Assembly (NCBI GenBank): GCA_964385405.1
Contig: CAYLOT010000015.1
Coordinates: forward strand, 1 to 58,406
Direction: 5' to 3'
Length of the DNA: 58,406 nt
DNA from: CAIZGX01 sp964385405
GTDB lineage: Bacteria; Bacteroidota; Bacteroidia; Flavobacteriales_D; Sanyastnellaceae
Shown piece by piece: positions 35,710 through 44,209 of this stretch. A program made the position numbers and the translations under genes. Below the pieces are notes generated by a model, which had not been told where the DNA came from, ran no database searches, and saw only the letters and a list, made by a program, of their open reading frames with translations. Position 1 is the stretch's first letter, and every line of letters starts with the position of its first letter.

Positions 35710-36711
35710 CTAGCTGTTTTGTGAGCTAATGCTGTCCCAAAGAACATCTTTCAATTGGTCTATATTCTTCTGACTTACAGCAGAAATAAACACCGTTTTA
35801 ATTCCTCTTGGAAGGAGCTTTTTCATTTGCTTTTCCATAACATCGTCGAGCATGTCACTCTTGGTAATGGCAAGTACGCGAGGCTTGTCGAGGAGTTCTG
35901 GATTGAATTTCTTCAACTCGTTTTTCAAGACATTGTATTGCGCTTTAATGTCATCGGCGTCGCAAGGGATCATGAAAAGCAACGTTGCATTTCGTTCAAT
36001 GTGACGAAGGAATCTGTGTCCAAGACCTTTTCCTTCAGAAGCACCTTCAATAATTCCAGGAATGTCGGCCATAACAAAACTGCGGTCGTCGCGGTAGCGC
36101 ACCATACCTAAATTAGGGACAAGTGTTGTGAATGGATAATCCGCAATCTCCGGTTTCGCAGCAGATACCACAGAGAGCAACGTTGATTTTCCTGCATTTG
36201 GAAAGCCAACGAGTCCAACATCTGCAAGAACTTTCAATTCAAGAATTTTCCATTCGTCTAATCCAGGCTCTCCCGGTTGGGCATAATCTGGGGCTTGATT
36301 CACAGAAGTTTTAAAGTTGTGGTTTCCGAGTCCACCTCTTCCACCTTTCACTAAAATATATTCTTGTCCGTCTTCTGTTATTTCACAATGAATTTCACCG
36401 GTTTCGGCGTCGCGAGCTATTGTTCCCAAAGGCACGTCTAGGTATTCATCTTTTCCCTGTCTTCCCGATTTGTGAGAACTGCTTCCACCTTCACCGGGTT
36501 CGGCAATAACATGTTTGCGGTACTTCAAGTGAAGTAAGGTCCAAATGTTACGGTTCCCTCGAATAATAATGTGTCCACCGCGTCCGCCGTTTCCACCATC
36601 TGGACCACCACGCGGAACGAATTTTTCTCTGTGCATGTGCCTAGAGCCAGCACCACCGGCACCAGAACGACAACAGATTTTTACGTAATCAACAAAGTTT
36701 GATCCGCTCAT
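35710..36711 (-). CDS. obg: Obg family GTPase
   Basis: Essential ribosome-assembly GTPase. 333 residues: Gly-rich Obg fold (1-158, with PRGGPDGGNGGRGG) then the G domain with P-loop GFPNAGKST, switch DYPFTT, DIPGIIEGA and TKSD motifs. There is no C-terminal extension domain. It overlaps adk by four bases (ATGA), an arrangement conserved in Bacteroidota. Confidence 0.97.
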   Translation of the reverse strand: MSGSNFVDYVKICCRSGAGGAGSRHMHREKFVPRGGPDGGNGGRGGHIIIRGNRNIWTLLHLKYRKHVIAEPGEGGSSSHKSGRQGKDEYLDVPLGTIARDAETGEIHCEITEDGQEYILVKGGRGGLGNHNFKTSVNQAPDYAQPGEPGLDEWKILELKVLADVGLVGFPNAGKSTLLSVVSAAKPEIADYPFTTLVPNLGMVRYRDDRSFVMADIPGIIEGASEGKGLGHRFLRHIERNATLLFMIPCDADDIKAQYNVLKNELKKFNPELLDKPRVLAITKSDMLDDVMEKQMKKLLPRGIKTVFISAVSQKNIDQLKDVLWDSISSQNS

Positions 36712-37283
36712 GATAAAGCGTCGATTACACCGAATAAGCGATTAGAAATTTCATCCAACTCACCAATTCCGTCTATTGCAAAAAATTTATCTTGTCCTTT
36801 GTAGTATTCAGCTACTGGCGCGGTCTCTCTTTTGTACACCTCTATACGGTTACGCACAATGGAAATATCTCCGTCGTCTGCACGCCCTGAAGTAGCCGCG
36901 CGTCCCAAAAGTCTTTTCTCCAATTCGGCTTCTTCAACTTCCAAAGCCAGCATGCATGAGATCGTTTGATTCTTTTCCTTCAACATTTCATCAAGCGCCA
37001 ATGCTTGAGGAGATGTGCGAGGGAACCCGTCGAAAATAAATCCGCTTGCCTCAGGAAAAGCGTCCAATTCACTCTTCAACATATTAATGGTAACTTCATC
37101 TGGAACCAAATTACCAGCATCCATATAGCTTTTCGCAAGCGTGCCAAGGGCTGTAGCTTCTTTAATGTTTTTGCGAAAAATATCGCCTGTGCTCAAGTGC
37201 ACGAGCTTATATCTATTCACCAAACGTTCGCTTTGAGTTCCTTTTCCAGCGCCCGGAGGGCCGAAGAGTACAATGTTAATCAT
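36708..37283 (-). CDS. adk: Adenylate kinase
   Basis: Converts ATP + AMP to 2 ADP. 191 residues: the short form without the long LID insertion. P-loop GPPGAGKGT (8-16), AMP-binding LSTGD (about 30-34), GFIFDGFPRT and the RLLGRAATSGRADD lid segment. First gene of adk-obg; a TACATTTG -7 box lies at 37306-37313 on the minus strand. Confidence 0.97.
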   Translation of the reverse strand: MINIVLFGPPGAGKGTQSERLVNRYKLVHLSTGDIFRKNIKEATALGTLAKSYMDAGNLVPDEVTINMLKSELDAFPEASGFIFDGFPRTSPQALALDEMLKEKNQTISCMLALEVEEAELEKRLLGRAATSGRADDGDISIVRNRIEVYKRETAPVAEYYKGQDKFFAIDGIGELDEISNRLFGVIDALS

Positions 37284-37305
37284 GGGTTAAGATTGAATTG
37301 AATTG

Positions 37306-37313
37306 CAAATGTA
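37306..37313 (-). promoter_or_regulatory. -7 box of the adk-obg promoter
   Basis: Minus strand reads TACATTTG (consensus TAnnTTTG), 22 bases before the adk ATG. No -33 TTG at the right distance. Confidence 0.45.
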
Positions 37314-37355
37314 CAACACGCGCATGGTTTTCGTGGTGTTTTCGGCCATCTGAAT

Positions 37356-37363
37356 TATCTTCG
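37356..37363 (+). promoter_or_regulatory. -7 box of the lpdA promoter
   Basis: Plus strand reads TATCTTCG, a one-mismatch -7 box, 16 bases before the lpdA ATG. The adk and lpdA promoters are divergent within less than 60 bases. Confidence 0.4.
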
Positions 37364-37379
37364 CAGAAATATTGAAATT

Positions 37380-38768
37380 ATGAATTACGATGTTATTGTT
37401 TTAGGAAGCGGACCCGGCGGATATGTAACTGCAATTCGCGCTAGCCAATTAGGATTGAAAACTGCAGTTATAGAGCGTGAAGCTCTAGGCGGAATTTGTT
37501 TGAACTGGGGCTGTATTCCAACCAAAGCTCTTTTAAAGAGCGCATCGGTTTTTGAATATATCAATCACGCAAAAGAATACGGAATCGAAGTTAGCGGAGC
37601 TAAAGCAGATTTTTCTGGTGTGGTGAAAAGAAGCCGCGGCGTTGCCGACGGTATGAGCAAGGGTGTTCAGTTCTTAATGAAGAAGAACAAGATCGACGTG
37701 ATCATGGGTAGCGGGAAAGTTCTTCCAGGAAAGAAAATTCAGGTGACTGCTGCCGACGGAACTGTTTCTGAAGTAAGCGGAAAGCATATCATTATAGCTA
37801 CAGGCGGACGCTCACGCAGTTTGCCGAATATGCCGCAAGACGGGAAGAAAATTATTGGATACCGCGAGGCAATGACTTTGCCTGAGCAACCTAAATCGAT
37901 GGTTGTGGTAGGATCTGGTGCAATTGGAGTGGAGTTCGCGTATTTCTACAACGCAATGGGAACCAAAGTAACCATAGTTGAATACGCACCAAACGTTGTT
38001 CCAGTGGAAGACGAAGATATTTCTAAGGCATTGGCGAAGTCGTTCAAGTCTGCTGGAATTGAAATTCACACTTCTTCAGAAGTAACGTCAGTAGATACTT
38101 CAGGAAAAGGATGTAAAGTAAACGTGAAGACCGCTAGCGGTGAGCAAGTGATCGAATGTGACATTGTGTTGTCTGCTGCTGGCGTTGTGGCAAACATCGA
38201 AAATATTGGTTTGGAAGATGTGGGCATTGTTACCGACAAAGGAAAAATCATGGTAGACAAATACTACCAAACAAATATTCCCGGTTACTATGCAATCGGT
38301 GACTGTGTTCCTGGTCAAGCATTGGCGCACGTTGCAAGTGCTGAAGGTATTACTTGCGTTGAGAAAATTGCAGGTCACCACCCTCAAGCTATCGATTACA
38401 ACAACATCCCAGGTTGTACCTACTGCTCTCCGGAAATTGCAAGCGTTGGATACACCGAAAAGGCTGCGAAAGAAGCTGGATATGATTTGAAGATTGGTAA
38501 GTTCCCATTCAGTGCTTCAGGGAAAGCAAGTGCTGCTGGACACAAAGACGGCTTCGTGAAATTGATTTTCGATGCGAAATACGGCGAGTTGTTGGGTGCA
38601 CATTTAATTGGAGCGAACGTAACTGAAATGATTGCTGAGTGTGTTGCTTTGCGCAAGTTGGAAACAACTGGAATGGAATTAATCAAAACCGTTCACCCAC
38701 ACCCAACTATGAGTGAAGCTATTATGGAAGCTGCGGCAGCAGCTTACGGCGAGGTGATTCACTTGTAG
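37380..38768 (+). CDS. lpdA: Dihydrolipoyl dehydrogenase (E3)
   Basis: FAD/NAD-dependent oxidation of dihydrolipoamide for the 2-oxoglutarate and pyruvate dehydrogenase complexes. 462 residues. FAD-binding GSGPGG (9-14), redox disulfide C40/C45 in GGICLNWGCIPTKALL, NAD-binding VVGSGAIGVEFA, FAD motif YAIGD, and the C-terminal catalytic H441/E446 in HPHPTMSE. It lies 32 kb from sucAB in this window. Confidence 0.97.
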   Translation: MNYDVIVLGSGPGGYVTAIRASQLGLKTAVIEREALGGICLNWGCIPTKALLKSASVFEYINHAKEYGIEVSGAKADFSGVVKRSRGVADGMSKGVQFLMKKNKIDVIMGSGKVLPGKKIQVTAADGTVSEVSGKHIIIATGGRSRSLPNMPQDGKKIIGYREAMTLPEQPKSMVVVGSGAIGVEFAYFYNAMGTKVTIVEYAPNVVPVEDEDISKALAKSFKSAGIEIHTSSEVTSVDTSGKGCKVNVKTASGEQVIECDIVLSAAGVVANIENIGLEDVGIVTDKGKIMVDKYYQTNIPGYYAIGDCVPGQALAHVASAEGITCVEKIAGHHPQAIDYNNIPGCTYCSPEIASVGYTEKAAKEAGYDLKIGKFPFSASGKASAAGHKDGFVKLIFDAKYGELLGAHLIGANVTEMIAECVALRKLETTGMELIKTVHPHPTMSEAIMEAAAAAYGEVIHL

Positions 38769-38799
38769 AGCTCAAATGGAATTAAAGTAAAGAGCTCTA
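38766..38799. terminator. Possible hairpin between lpdA and the cysteine desulfurase gene
   Basis: Inverted repeat TAGAGCTC (38766-38773, including the lpdA stop codon) and GAGCTCTA (38792-38799) with an 18-base loop, followed by TTAGTGAAATTTT. It is a weak candidate terminator for lpdA. Confidence 0.3.
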
Positions 38800-38837
38800 T
38801 TAGTGAAATTTTCAATGAGTGTGTTAGGATATACTGA

Positions 38838-39974
38838 TTATCCGGCCTCGAAAATTTCAGTCACCTTTTCTACAGCGTAATCTATTTCTTCTTTCGTGGT
38901 GTATCGCGAGAAAGAAAAACGAACAGCGGGCTGTCCTTCGCGCAACGCACCAATGGCGTCTAACACGTGGCTCCCTTTTGTTGCGCCGCTGCTACATGCG
39001 CTTCCGCCTGAGGCGGCTATTCCTTCAAGATCTAACAAGAACAAAAACATGTCGTTGTTTTTCGTAGGAGGAAAGGTTATGCTTAAAACGGTATAGAGAC
39101 TATCGGTGCTTTCTGATTTTCCGTTGAAGGTAATTCCAGGAATACGTTTTTTCAATTCAGTAACCATGTATTGCTTCAATCCGCTAACGTATTCTTGGTG
39201 CTCTTCCACTTCGCTAAAAGCAAGATCCATGGCCTTGGCCATGCCCATGATACCGGCGGTGTTTTCGGTTCCTCCGCGCATGCCACGCTCTTGACCGCCG
39301 CCGGTTATGTCTGCGAATGCAGGCACATTTTTCCGAATGAAAATAAATCCAACACCTTTAGGTCCGTGAAATTTGTGCGCAGCAGCGTTAATGAAATGAA
39401 TAGGTGTTTCTTTCAGGTTGAAACGATAGTGTCCCATGGTTTGAACCGTGTCGCTGTGAAATACCGCTCCGTGCTCTGCGCAGATCGAAGCAACTTCTTT
39501 ATACGGAAGTAAGTTCGCAATCTCATTGTTCCCATGCATAAGCGAAACGTACGTCTTCACGCCATCGCTTAAGGTGTTTCGAATGTCATTTAAATCAATG
39601 CTTCCGTCTGAAGTCAATGCCACCCAATGCACAGAAACTTTTCCTTCTTCCTGAAGTTTTTCAGCCGTCTTTACAATGGCACTGTGTTCAATTTTCGAAG
39701 TGATAATACGTTTACATCCCATGTCGCGAACGGCAATGTGCATAGCCAAGTTATCTGCTTCTGTTCCTCCACTGGTGAAATAAATCTCTCCGGGTTCACA
39801 GTTCAAATGCTTCGCAATGGAGCGACGCGCAGTTTCAATCTGTGTCTTTACTTTTCTTCCGAAAGAATGGGTGGAGGAAGGATTTCCGAATTCTGTTTTC
39901 AAGAAGTTCGACATCACATCTACAACTTCAGGAGCAACAGGGGTTGTTGCTGCGTTATCTAAATAGGCTCTCAT
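38838..39974 (-). CDS. Cysteine desulfurase (NifS/IscS family)
   Basis: PLP enzyme delivering sulfur from cysteine for Fe-S clusters and thio-modification. 378 residues. YLDNAATTP at the N terminus, SGGTEADN, Schiff-base lysine K201 in AAHKFHGPKG, and the catalytic cysteine C327 in ASGGSACSSGA. The short active-site loop matches the NifS/IscS group I type. Overlaps glmM by four bases (ATGA). No iscU is nearby. Confidence 0.95.
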   Translation of the reverse strand: MRAYLDNAATTPVAPEVVDVMSNFLKTEFGNPSSTHSFGRKVKTQIETARRSIAKHLNCEPGEIYFTSGGTEADNLAMHIAVRDMGCKRIITSKIEHSAIVKTAEKLQEEGKVSVHWVALTSDGSIDLNDIRNTLSDGVKTYVSLMHGNNEIANLLPYKEVASICAEHGAVFHSDTVQTMGHYRFNLKETPIHFINAAAHKFHGPKGVGFIFIRKNVPAFADITGGGQERGMRGGTENTAGIMGMAKAMDLAFSEVEEHQEYVSGLKQYMVTELKKRIPGITFNGKSESTDSLYTVLSITFPPTKNNDMFLFLLDLEGIAASGGSACSSGATKGSHVLDAIGALREGQPAVRFSFSRYTTKEEIDYAVEKVTEIFEAG

Positions 39975-41353
39975 TCTGCAGAAGGAATGTGTTGTTTAAT
40001 TTTTTGAATAAGCACAATCGCTTCTTCGTTTGTTGGCGCTTCAGCATAAATTCTTACAATTGGTTCGGTGTTGCTCTTGCGCAAATGCACCCATCCGTTT
40101 GCGAAGTCTACTTTCACACCGTCAATGGTATTTACTTTTTCATTTTTAAATTCTTTCGCAACTGTTGCGAGAATTCCATCGACATCCAAACTTGGACTTA
40201 AGACTACTTTGTCTTTAATCATTTGATAGGTGGGATACGATGCACGCATTTCAGAAACTGAATTGAAGTTCTTCGCGAGATGAGTCAAGAACAAGGCAAT
40301 TCCAACAAGGGCATCTCTTCCGTAATGTGTTTCCGGATAAATAATACCGCCATTTCCTTCTCCGCCAATCACTGCTCCAATTTCTTTCATCTTCGCAACT
40401 ACGTTTACTTCGCCCACAGCAGAAGCTTCGTAACGTTGTCCGTGTTTGTGCGTTACGTCTGCGAGTGCGCGGCTGCTCGAAAGATTGCTCACCGTTGGGC
40501 CAGGAGTAATTCCAAGCAAGAAATCTGCAATGGCAACGAGCGTATATTCTTCACCAAATAAACTTCCGTCTTCACATACGAAAGCGAGGCGATCAACATC
40601 TGGATCAACGACGATTCCTAAATCGCATTTCTCTTTTTTGACTATGGAAACAATGTCGGTCAGATGCTCTGCCAACGGCTCTGGATTGTGCGCAAAGTGT
40701 CCGTCTGCTTTGCAATGAATCGGAACAATGTTGTCAATTCCCAAAGCATCGAGCAACGCAGGAACAAAAATACCTCCGGTGCTATTGATGCCATCAACAG
40801 CAATTTTGAATTTTTTCTTTGCAATAGCTTCAACATCTATGGTGTTTATTCCAAGTATATGTTGAATGTGCGCCTTCAAGAAATTACGTTCCTCTATGCT
40901 ACCCAATTCGTCTACGGTACAGAAGGCGTAATCGTCGACATCTGCTCTGCGCAACACTTCTTTTCCTTCATCGCCAGAAATGAACTCTCCTTTTTCGTTG
41001 AGCAATTTCAGGGCGTTCCATTCTTTCGGATTGTGGCTTGCGGTTAAAATTATTCCTCCGTTCGCTTTGCTCTCTGTTACGGCCCATTCCACCGTTGGTG
41101 TAGTGGAAAGTCCGGCGTCAATAACTTGCACACCCATTCCCACCAACGTGTTCATGACAAGATTTTGGAGCATTTTTCCGCTAATACGTGCGTCTCTTCC
41201 AACCACAATTGAAATGTGCCGTTTGTTGTTTCTATGTTGAAGAAAGGCAGCGAAAGCAGCCGTGAATTTAACCGTATCGAGTGGTGTTAGATGCTCACCG
41301 GGAACGGCACCAATAGTTCCACGAAATCCTGAAATAGATTTTATTAAGGTCAT
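39971..41353 (-). CDS. glmM: Phosphoglucosamine mutase (phosphohexomutase superfamily)
   Basis: Converts glucosamine-6-P to glucosamine-1-P for UDP-GlcNAc. 460 residues from the ATG at 41351-41353, giving the expected start TLIKSISGFRGTIG. Phosphoserine S106 in TASHNP, metal-binding DPDVDR, and C-terminal phosphate-binding RKSNTEPIVR. An upstream extension of 31 residues is possible in frame but does not fit the family. A -7 box TATCTTTG lies at 41373-41380 (minus). The Bacteroidota members are usually called GlmM, though phosphomannomutase activity cannot be excluded. Confidence 0.9.
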   Translation of the reverse strand: MTLIKSISGFRGTIGAVPGEHLTPLDTVKFTAAFAAFLQHRNNKRHISIVVGRDARISGKMLQNLVMNTLVGMGVQVIDAGLSTTPTVEWAVTESKANGGIILTASHNPKEWNALKLLNEKGEFISGDEGKEVLRRADVDDYAFCTVDELGSIEERNFLKAHIQHILGINTIDVEAIAKKKFKIAVDGINSTGGIFVPALLDALGIDNIVPIHCKADGHFAHNPEPLAEHLTDIVSIVKKEKCDLGIVVDPDVDRLAFVCEDGSLFGEEYTLVAIADFLLGITPGPTVSNLSSSRALADVTHKHGQRYEASAVGEVNVVAKMKEIGAVIGGEGNGGIIYPETHYGRDALVGIALFLTHLAKNFNSVSEMRASYPTYQMIKDKVVLSPSLDVDGILATVAKEFKNEKVNTIDGVKVDFANGWVHLRKSNTEPIVRIYAEAPTNEEAIVLIQKIKQHIPSAE

Positions 41354-41372
41354 GTCTTTGAAATAACTTGTA

Positions 41373-41380
41373 CAAAGATA
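41373..41380 (-). promoter_or_regulatory. -7 box of the glmM promoter
   Basis: Minus strand reads TATCTTTG (consensus TAnnTTTG), 19 bases before the glmM ATG, within the short divergent region shared with the ACP phosphodiesterase gene. Confidence 0.45.
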
Positions 41381-41415
41381 CTTCACCCAAAGAATTAAAC
41401 TTCGTTCTTTGTTAC

Positions 41416-42021
41416 ATGAATCATTTGGCCCATTTGTATCTCTCATCAGATAATGAGGAGGAGATGGTTGGACAGTTCATTGCAGATGCAGTGAAGGGCC
41501 GCGATTTCAATTTATATAGTGTGCATGTTAGAAATGGAATTCTGCTTCATCGTTGGGTTGACTCTTATACCGATACACATGAATTGGTGAAAGAACTGCG
41601 CGCTGCATACCGTCCGAATTTGGGTTTGTACAGCGGGGTTCTCATTGATTTAGTATTTGATCATTTTTTAGCAAAAGATTTTTACAATCACGCTGGAATG
41701 AAATTGGAGGATTTTCAGCAATTCACGTTTGGTGTTTTGAATAAGTACGAAGAATCTTTTCCGGATAAAATGAAGCGTTATTTCTTCCACATGAAAGACA
41801 AAGAATTTATGTTGAAATACGCTCATCCGTTTGGTATGGCAGTGATTGTTCGGCAAATGGGAATGCGCAATCCGCGCGGAGAATCTTTGGTTGCGGCCGG
41901 TGATCTTTTTGATAATTATGTGGAAATGGCATCGGATTATTTTCCGACATTCTTCCAAGAGTTGAAACGAGAGTTTCAGTTGAAGCGTATGGCGCTACTG
42001 GGTGAAAATAAAATTGATTAA
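41416..42021 (+). CDS. ACP phosphodiesterase-like protein (AcpH / DUF479)
   Basis: 201 residues from the ATG at 41416, giving the family start MNHLAHLYLS. AcpH removes the phosphopantetheine arm from acyl carrier protein; the family shares an HD-like fold. GQFIADAVKG, LHRWVDSYTDTH and VLIDLVFDHFLA carry the conserved His/Asp residues. It overlaps the next gene by 20 bases, so both are coupled. Confidence 0.87.
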   Translation: MNHLAHLYLSSDNEEEMVGQFIADAVKGRDFNLYSVHVRNGILLHRWVDSYTDTHELVKELRAAYRPNLGLYSGVLIDLVFDHFLAKDFYNHAGMKLEDFQQFTFGVLNKYEESFPDKMKRYFFHMKDKEFMLKYAHPFGMAVIVRQMGMRNPRGESLVAAGDLFDNYVEMASDYFPTFFQELKREFQLKRMALLGENKID

Positions 42022-43531
42022 GTTTGTAAGTAAACCTTCGCGATTTGCTCGTGGAAGAAACCTGAAATCATTGAAGAAATCTGTTTGGCGTGTTATCTTA
42101 GTTTCTCTGGCTTTGCTTGGTGGCGTGGCTTTTATGTTTACGCTTCTTGCGCCCAAGAAAAAGCTGAAAGAGTTTGAACAGGATCCCAATTTACCCGAAT
42201 TAGTTAATGTGGATTTAGACAGCATTCGCGCGCGGGGAAAGCTGATTATACTTACTGAGAACAGTTCTTCCACGTATTATCTGTACAAGGAAGAGCCTAA
42301 AGGATTTGACTATGAGTTGGCGAAGCAGTTCGCGAAATTTCTCAAGGTAAAATTGGAAGTTCGTGTCATTGAAAATTTGGACAGCATGTTTGCCATGCTT
42401 TATCGTGGAGAGGGAGACATCATTGCTTCTAACCTTACGGTGACAGAACAGCGGAAGCGGTTTTTAGTTTTTTCACCTCCCATTTACCAAACGAAACAAG
42501 TACTTGTTCAGCGCAGAGATACTTCGAACAAATTGCTAGAAAACGGTATTGTTGTTCATGGGGTTAATGAATTGGACAGACTGCCGATTCACGTGCATGC
42601 TTATTCCTCGTTCTACAGAAAGTTAGAGGAAATCTCAAAGAGTTCGGGAATGAATCTTCAAGTAATTGAAGCAAGTGGAAAGGTTGGAACGGAAGAGTTG
42701 TTGCAGGAGGTTGCAAGCGGAGCAGTTCCGGCAACCATTACTGATAAGAGTTTGGCTTTTTTGAGTTTTGAGGACTACCCGAATCTAGACATGTCGGTTG
42801 AACTGAGCGACAACGAAGACATCGCTTGGGCGGTTCGACCCAATGCCTATTTGCTTCAAGAAAGATTAACTTCTTTCATTGCAGGGAGAAGCGGCGCTCG
42901 TTTCATTAACAAATTGTATCGGAGGTATTTCGGTCGTGCCGAAGAGCATTGGTCGGGCGGTGTTCAGCGATATTTCTCAATGCCTCCGATTCAGGCAGGG
43001 GCACTTTCTCCTTACGACTCTTTGTACAAAGCTCACGCGTCAATTGTAGGTTGGGACTGGAGATTGCTAACTGCATTGAGTTTTGTAGAATCTGGATTTA
43101 ACCCGAATGCCGAATCTTGGGCGGGTGCTCGCGGACTTATGCAACTGATGCCGGCTACACTTTTGAAGTACGGTGGTGACACTCTTTGTCCGCCTGACAA
43201 TAACATACAGACAGGAGCAAAATATTTACGTCGTCTCGATAATTTTTGGAAGGAGTACGTTCACAATCCGAATGAACGAGTTAAGTTTATTCTAGCGAGT
43301 TACAATTGCGGTCCGGGACATATTTTAGATGCCATGTGCATTGCACGACAAACCGGAAAAAACGATACCCTTTGGGAGGGGCATGTTGCAGATGCATTAA
43401 TTCTAAAAGCACAGCGTCAGTATTATGCTATGTCGTGTGTGAAGCACGGGTATTTGAATGGTGTTGGTCCAGTAAATTTTGTAAATAAGATTTTGGCCAT
43501 CTTCGAACATTACAAAACTGCAACGAAATGA
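42002..43531 (+). CDS. mltF: Membrane-bound lytic murein transglycosylase F-like (SBP_bac_3 + SLT)
   Basis: 509 residues, most likely from GTG 42002 inside the preceding gene (a TTG at 42014 is the alternative; no ATG precedes the membrane helix). One N-terminal transmembrane segment (about 30-50), a solute-binding-protein family 3 domain (about 75-300; GKLIILTENSSSTYYLYK, GEGDIIASNLTVT), then the lytic transglycosylase SLT domain (about 340-480) with catalytic Glu in ALSFVESGFN, GLMQLMPAT and ASYNCGPGH. The architecture is that of MltF. It cleaves peptidoglycan glycan strands in the periplasm. Confidence 0.93.
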   Translation: MKIKLIKFVSKPSRFARGRNLKSLKKSVWRVILVSLALLGGVAFMFTLLAPKKKLKEFEQDPNLPELVNVDLDSIRARGKLIILTENSSSTYYLYKEEPKGFDYELAKQFAKFLKVKLEVRVIENLDSMFAMLYRGEGDIIASNLTVTEQRKRFLVFSPPIYQTKQVLVQRRDTSNKLLENGIVVHGVNELDRLPIHVHAYSSFYRKLEEISKSSGMNLQVIEASGKVGTEELLQEVASGAVPATITDKSLAFLSFEDYPNLDMSVELSDNEDIAWAVRPNAYLLQERLTSFIAGRSGARFINKLYRRYFGRAEEHWSGGVQRYFSMPPIQAGALSPYDSLYKAHASIVGWDWRLLTALSFVESGFNPNAESWAGARGLMQLMPATLLKYGGDTLCPPDNNIQTGAKYLRRLDNFWKEYVHNPNERVKFILASYNCGPGHILDAMCIARQTGKNDTLWEGHVADALILKAQRQYYAMSCVKHGYLNGVGPVNFVNKILAIFEHYKTATK

Positions 43532-44160
43532 GAAAGCTTTTTAACATACTTTTTCTGCTTCTATTGGTTGCTTCGTGCAAGAAATCTTCGGACAATTATT
43601 CTTTGGAAGGAAAAACAAACGATGCTTCTTCAGGAACTGCACTTCCTTATGTGACGATTGTATTCGAACAGAAGTCTTTGGTGAACGGTGTGTTTACAAA
43701 CTATTTTTTAGAATCTGCCAATACTACTTCCGACGTCAACGGAAATTACCAAATGGAATGGGGGAAAGAAAATTTAACCGAGGCACGAATACGGGTTTCA
43801 AGAGAATTTTATTACTCCCAAGAAATTGCAATTGCGCCAGATGATCTTCGAAATGAAGTAAATCTTACAAGAAATGTGGGCTTATGGCCTGAGTCTAATG
43901 TGTTAGTGCATCTTCAAAACAATTCGGGCGCTGGGCTTATTCAATTCAACTGGGTAGGGACAAATTTTAACTGTAACTGCTGCACGAATGCGGTGAAGAC
44001 ATTTAACAATCTTTCTGATACTGTTTTCCAATGCAATGTATACGGTGGAAAATGGTTGAAATACAATTGTGTCATTTCCTCAGCTACTGGCACAAGTTTT
44101 TTATTGGATAGCCTTTTCTGTCAGCCATTTCAAACCAACAATTTAACGCTTAATTTATAG
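43528..44160 (+). CDS. Lipoprotein of unknown function with a carboxypeptidase-regulatory-like domain
   Basis: 210 residues. Lipobox VASC (C17). Residues about 25-115 look like a CarboxypepD_reg / transthyretin-like beta-sandwich (SLEGKTNDASSGTALPYVTIVFEQ, then TTSDVNGNYQMEW). The C-terminal part is unrecognised and contains a tight cysteine cluster (NFNCNCCTNA) and two further cysteines. It overlaps mltF by four bases (ATGA). A role in envelope or metal binding can only be guessed. Confidence 0.82.
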   Translation: MRKLFNILFLLLLVASCKKSSDNYSLEGKTNDASSGTALPYVTIVFEQKSLVNGVFTNYFLESANTTSDVNGNYQMEWGKENLTEARIRVSREFYYSQEIAIAPDDLRNEVNLTRNVGLWPESNVLVHLQNNSGAGLIQFNWVGTNFNCNCCTNAVKTFNNLSDTVFQCNVYGGKWLKYNCVISSATGTSFLLDSLFCQPFQTNNLTLNL

Positions 44161-44209
44161 GTGTTTTGCGAATACATGACTAATTTCAAACCGAAAAATA
44201 TTTAATTGA

